Positions 62,158-64,000 of a DNA stretch of 64,000 nt are shown one piece after another; positions within the stretch are counted from its first letter, which is position 1, and every line of letters begins with the position of its first letter. Location of the stretch: positions 5,040,001-5,104,000 of the forward strand of contig NC_084888.1 in assembly GCF_958979055.1 (NCBI RefSeq), read 5' to 3'. The position numbers were made by a program, and so were the translations under genes. The DNA is from Alnus glutinosa (taxonomy: Eukaryota > Streptophyta > Magnoliopsida > Fagales > Betulaceae). Under the pieces are notes generated by a model. The model did no database searches, had not been told where the DNA came from, and was given only the letters and a program-made list of their open reading frames with translations.

Positions 62158-64000
62158 ATGGTGACAACGAGACGTTCCAACCCGGCTCAAAATGAAACCC
62201 TAGAAGAGGTGCCACCCGCCAACTGAGACGATGTTTGTGGAGAAGCAGAATCTGCTGGACCAGAGGCCAGAATAACCCAACTAAGTCAACAGTTGGCCCA
62301 GGCACAGAAGAATGTGGAGGATTTGCTGGCTCAGAATGCTGTGCTCCTAGCCGCTCAGACTCTGCCGCCATTCAATCATGATGCAGTCGATGGGACAAAC
62401 CCTGAGGGAAATCCCGAAGGGTCAGGAGAGAGAGCCGGGCCGCGGAACGAGGACCATGGAGAGCCCGTGAATCCGGTTCCACCAACAGAGTTCGAAAGGA
62501 GGTTGCAGAAGATGGTCCAAGACCTGGGTGCAAAATACGATGCACTGTCGAAAACAATTGATCAGAAGCGAGATGGGAAGGAGTCTCTCGTTGACAACCT
62601 CTTTCAGCACAAGGAGTCGATATTCACCGAAGAAGTATCCAACTTCGATCTACCCGGAAGATTTAAGGTACCTGACATCCCTGTTTTTTCAGGCAGCGAA
62701 GATCCGGTGGAGCACTTGGACAATTTTCGATCCCATGTCTCCCTGCACAAGACCCCAGATGCTGTGGCATGCCGAGCTTTTCCTCTCACCTTGTCAGGAA
62801 AGGCCCGAGACTGGCTCAGGAATCTTCCCCCGAGGTCGATTGATTGTTTCGACGCCCTTGGAAGGAAATTCCTGGCCCAGTTCGTATCCGGAAGAGCCAG
62901 AAGAAAACCCCGAGGGTACCTACTCTCTGTACGGCAAGGGCCTAACGAGTCTCTAAAAGACTACCTATGGAGATTCAACCAGGAAAAGCTAGACACAGAG
63001 AGTGCACCAGATGATTTCATCTACGGTGCAATTTTCCAAGGGTTGAAGAAAGATGGACCTCTGATGGCAGAACTGGCGTTGAAACCACCGAAAGATCTTC
63101 ATACCTTTATGGTGAAGATGGACAGGTACATCAATCAGGAAGAAACGCTCCGAGCCCTTCTCGATAACTCCCAGCAACAACAACAACCATCCACCGAGAA
63201 GCCCAAGAAAAAGAAGAATCCTGAACCCATACAGGATGCCGGTCTCGGAAGATACAAGAAGGCAAAGAAGAATTTCGGAGACTACAAGTGGACACCATTG
63301 AACGCCTCTCTCACGGAGGTGCTTACGGAACTCAAAAAAGATCCGAATTACCAGAGACCGAGACCCATTCCAGGAGATCCGCCCCCGCGCCTGGCTCACA
63401 AATACTGTGCCTTCCATGATTCATATGGTCATCTGACCGAGCAGTGTGTATCATTGAGGCAATTGATCGAGAAATTCATCGAGAATGGGAAACTAGTCCG
63501 ATTTCTCGTCAATGAGAGGAATCATCAAGAGCGAGACCAATATCCGCGGCCAAGGAGGGAGGAGGATTGGGATGACAGGAGAAATTATCAACCGAGACAA
63601 GAAGAAAGAAGAAGAAGAAGCCGAGAGCCAGCACCTCGACATTGGAGGGATGAAAGAAGGGAGAGAAGTAGGAGCAGACCTCGGGTGGCGCAGCAAGGCA
63701 ATCTCCCTATCATCCACACTATCTCGGGAGGATTTGGAGGAGGAGGCGAGTCCAACTCGGCTCGGAAGGCGTATGCCAGGCAGCTGGACGATTTTGAAGT
63801 ATATTCGGTCCAGAAGCCCCCAAAGTCTCGGAAATACAACTCTCTGGTTATAGAGTTCTCTGATGATGATTATGCTGGGGTCTCACTTCCGCATACAGAC
63901 GCCCTTGTGGTCACCTTGACCATAGCAAATTATCAGACTCGGCGGATCCTCGTTGACACAGGGAGCTCGGCTGATATTCTGTTTAAATCAGCTTTCGATT
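62158..64000 (+). pseudogene. gag: Gypsy gag-protease reading frame with one early stop, runs off the window
   Basis: ATG at 62158, 22 codons, then an in-frame TGA at 62224-62226, after which the same frame is open to 64000 (591 codons). Visible parts: a coiled-coil-like N-terminus (QLSQQLAQAQKNVEDLL), the capsid/retrotransposon-gag region (FSGSEDPVEHLDNF, KARDWLRNLP), a zinc-knuckle-like YCAFHDSYGHLTEQC (about 63405-63450), an arginine-rich stretch, and the protease active site DTGSSADILF (63955-63984). The stop could be a CGA-to-TGA change. A start at the in-frame ATG 62512 would bypass the stop but lose the N-terminus. Confidence 0.88.

Larger units (their letters stand above)
61216..64000 (+). 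mobile_element. Ty3/gypsy retrotransposon, 5' portion
   Basis: LTR at 61216-62103, primer-binding site at 62107-62125, then gag and the start of protease; the element runs past the window end. The primer-binding string TGGCGCCGTCTGTGGGAAC is the type seen in Tat/Ogre-like gypsy lineages. The target duplication cannot be checked, because the 3' end is outside. Confidence 0.88.

Overview
The window is nuclear DNA of a eudicot plant, probably a woody one. The evidence is genes split by short GT-AG introns, AT-rich intergenic DNA full of non-autonomous DNA transposons, LINE tails and LTR retrotransposons, and NRG1-type helper NLR genes, a clade missing from monocots. The species cannot be named from sequence alone.

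Layout. 1-7226 is repeat-rich and has no convincing gene; it holds a Mutator-like element with a hAT-like element nested inside (3200-4746) and a fold-back element (5460-5587). 7227-12026 on the + strand is a complete nine-exon SnRK2 subgroup III protein kinase (OST1/SnRK2.6 type, 362 aa), the ABA-signalling kinase. From 14120 to 59448, all on the - strand, is a head-to-tail array of five RPW8-NB-ARC-LRR genes of the NRG1 (RNL, helper NLR) clade, called A to E here. Each has five exons with the same splice phases (1, 0, 2, 1). All five can be read without a stop or frameshift (about 802, 829, 850, 799 and 812 aa). 61216 to the window end is the 5' part of a Ty3/gypsy element (LTR, primer-binding site, gag and start of protease) on the + strand.

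History of the array. Copy D looks like a hybrid: its RPW8 exon and 5' flank match C, while its NB-ARC, LRR and 3' flank match E. The C-D and D-E intergenic blocks are paralogous and share the same transposon insertions, and the B-C interval retains empty sites for two of them. Unequal crossing-over between C and E explains all of this. Later, D took a 5.3-kb copia element into intron 2 without damage to its exons, and the D-E interval gained a LINE that was in turn split by a probable 4.3-kb solo LTR. The copia element has lost its leader, gag and part of one LTR to a 1.8-kb foreign segment that carries an uninterrupted opposite-strand ORF.

Function. NRG1-type RNLs act downstream of TIR-NLR receptors with EDS1-SAG101 and form membrane cation channels through the RPW8 domain. 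The kinase next door belongs to abscisic acid signalling; nothing in the sequence links it to the array. The likeliest noteworthy biology is the expanded, recombining helper-NLR array, with one chimeric member, one member carrying a duplicated LRR segment, and one carrying a retrotransposon in an intron.
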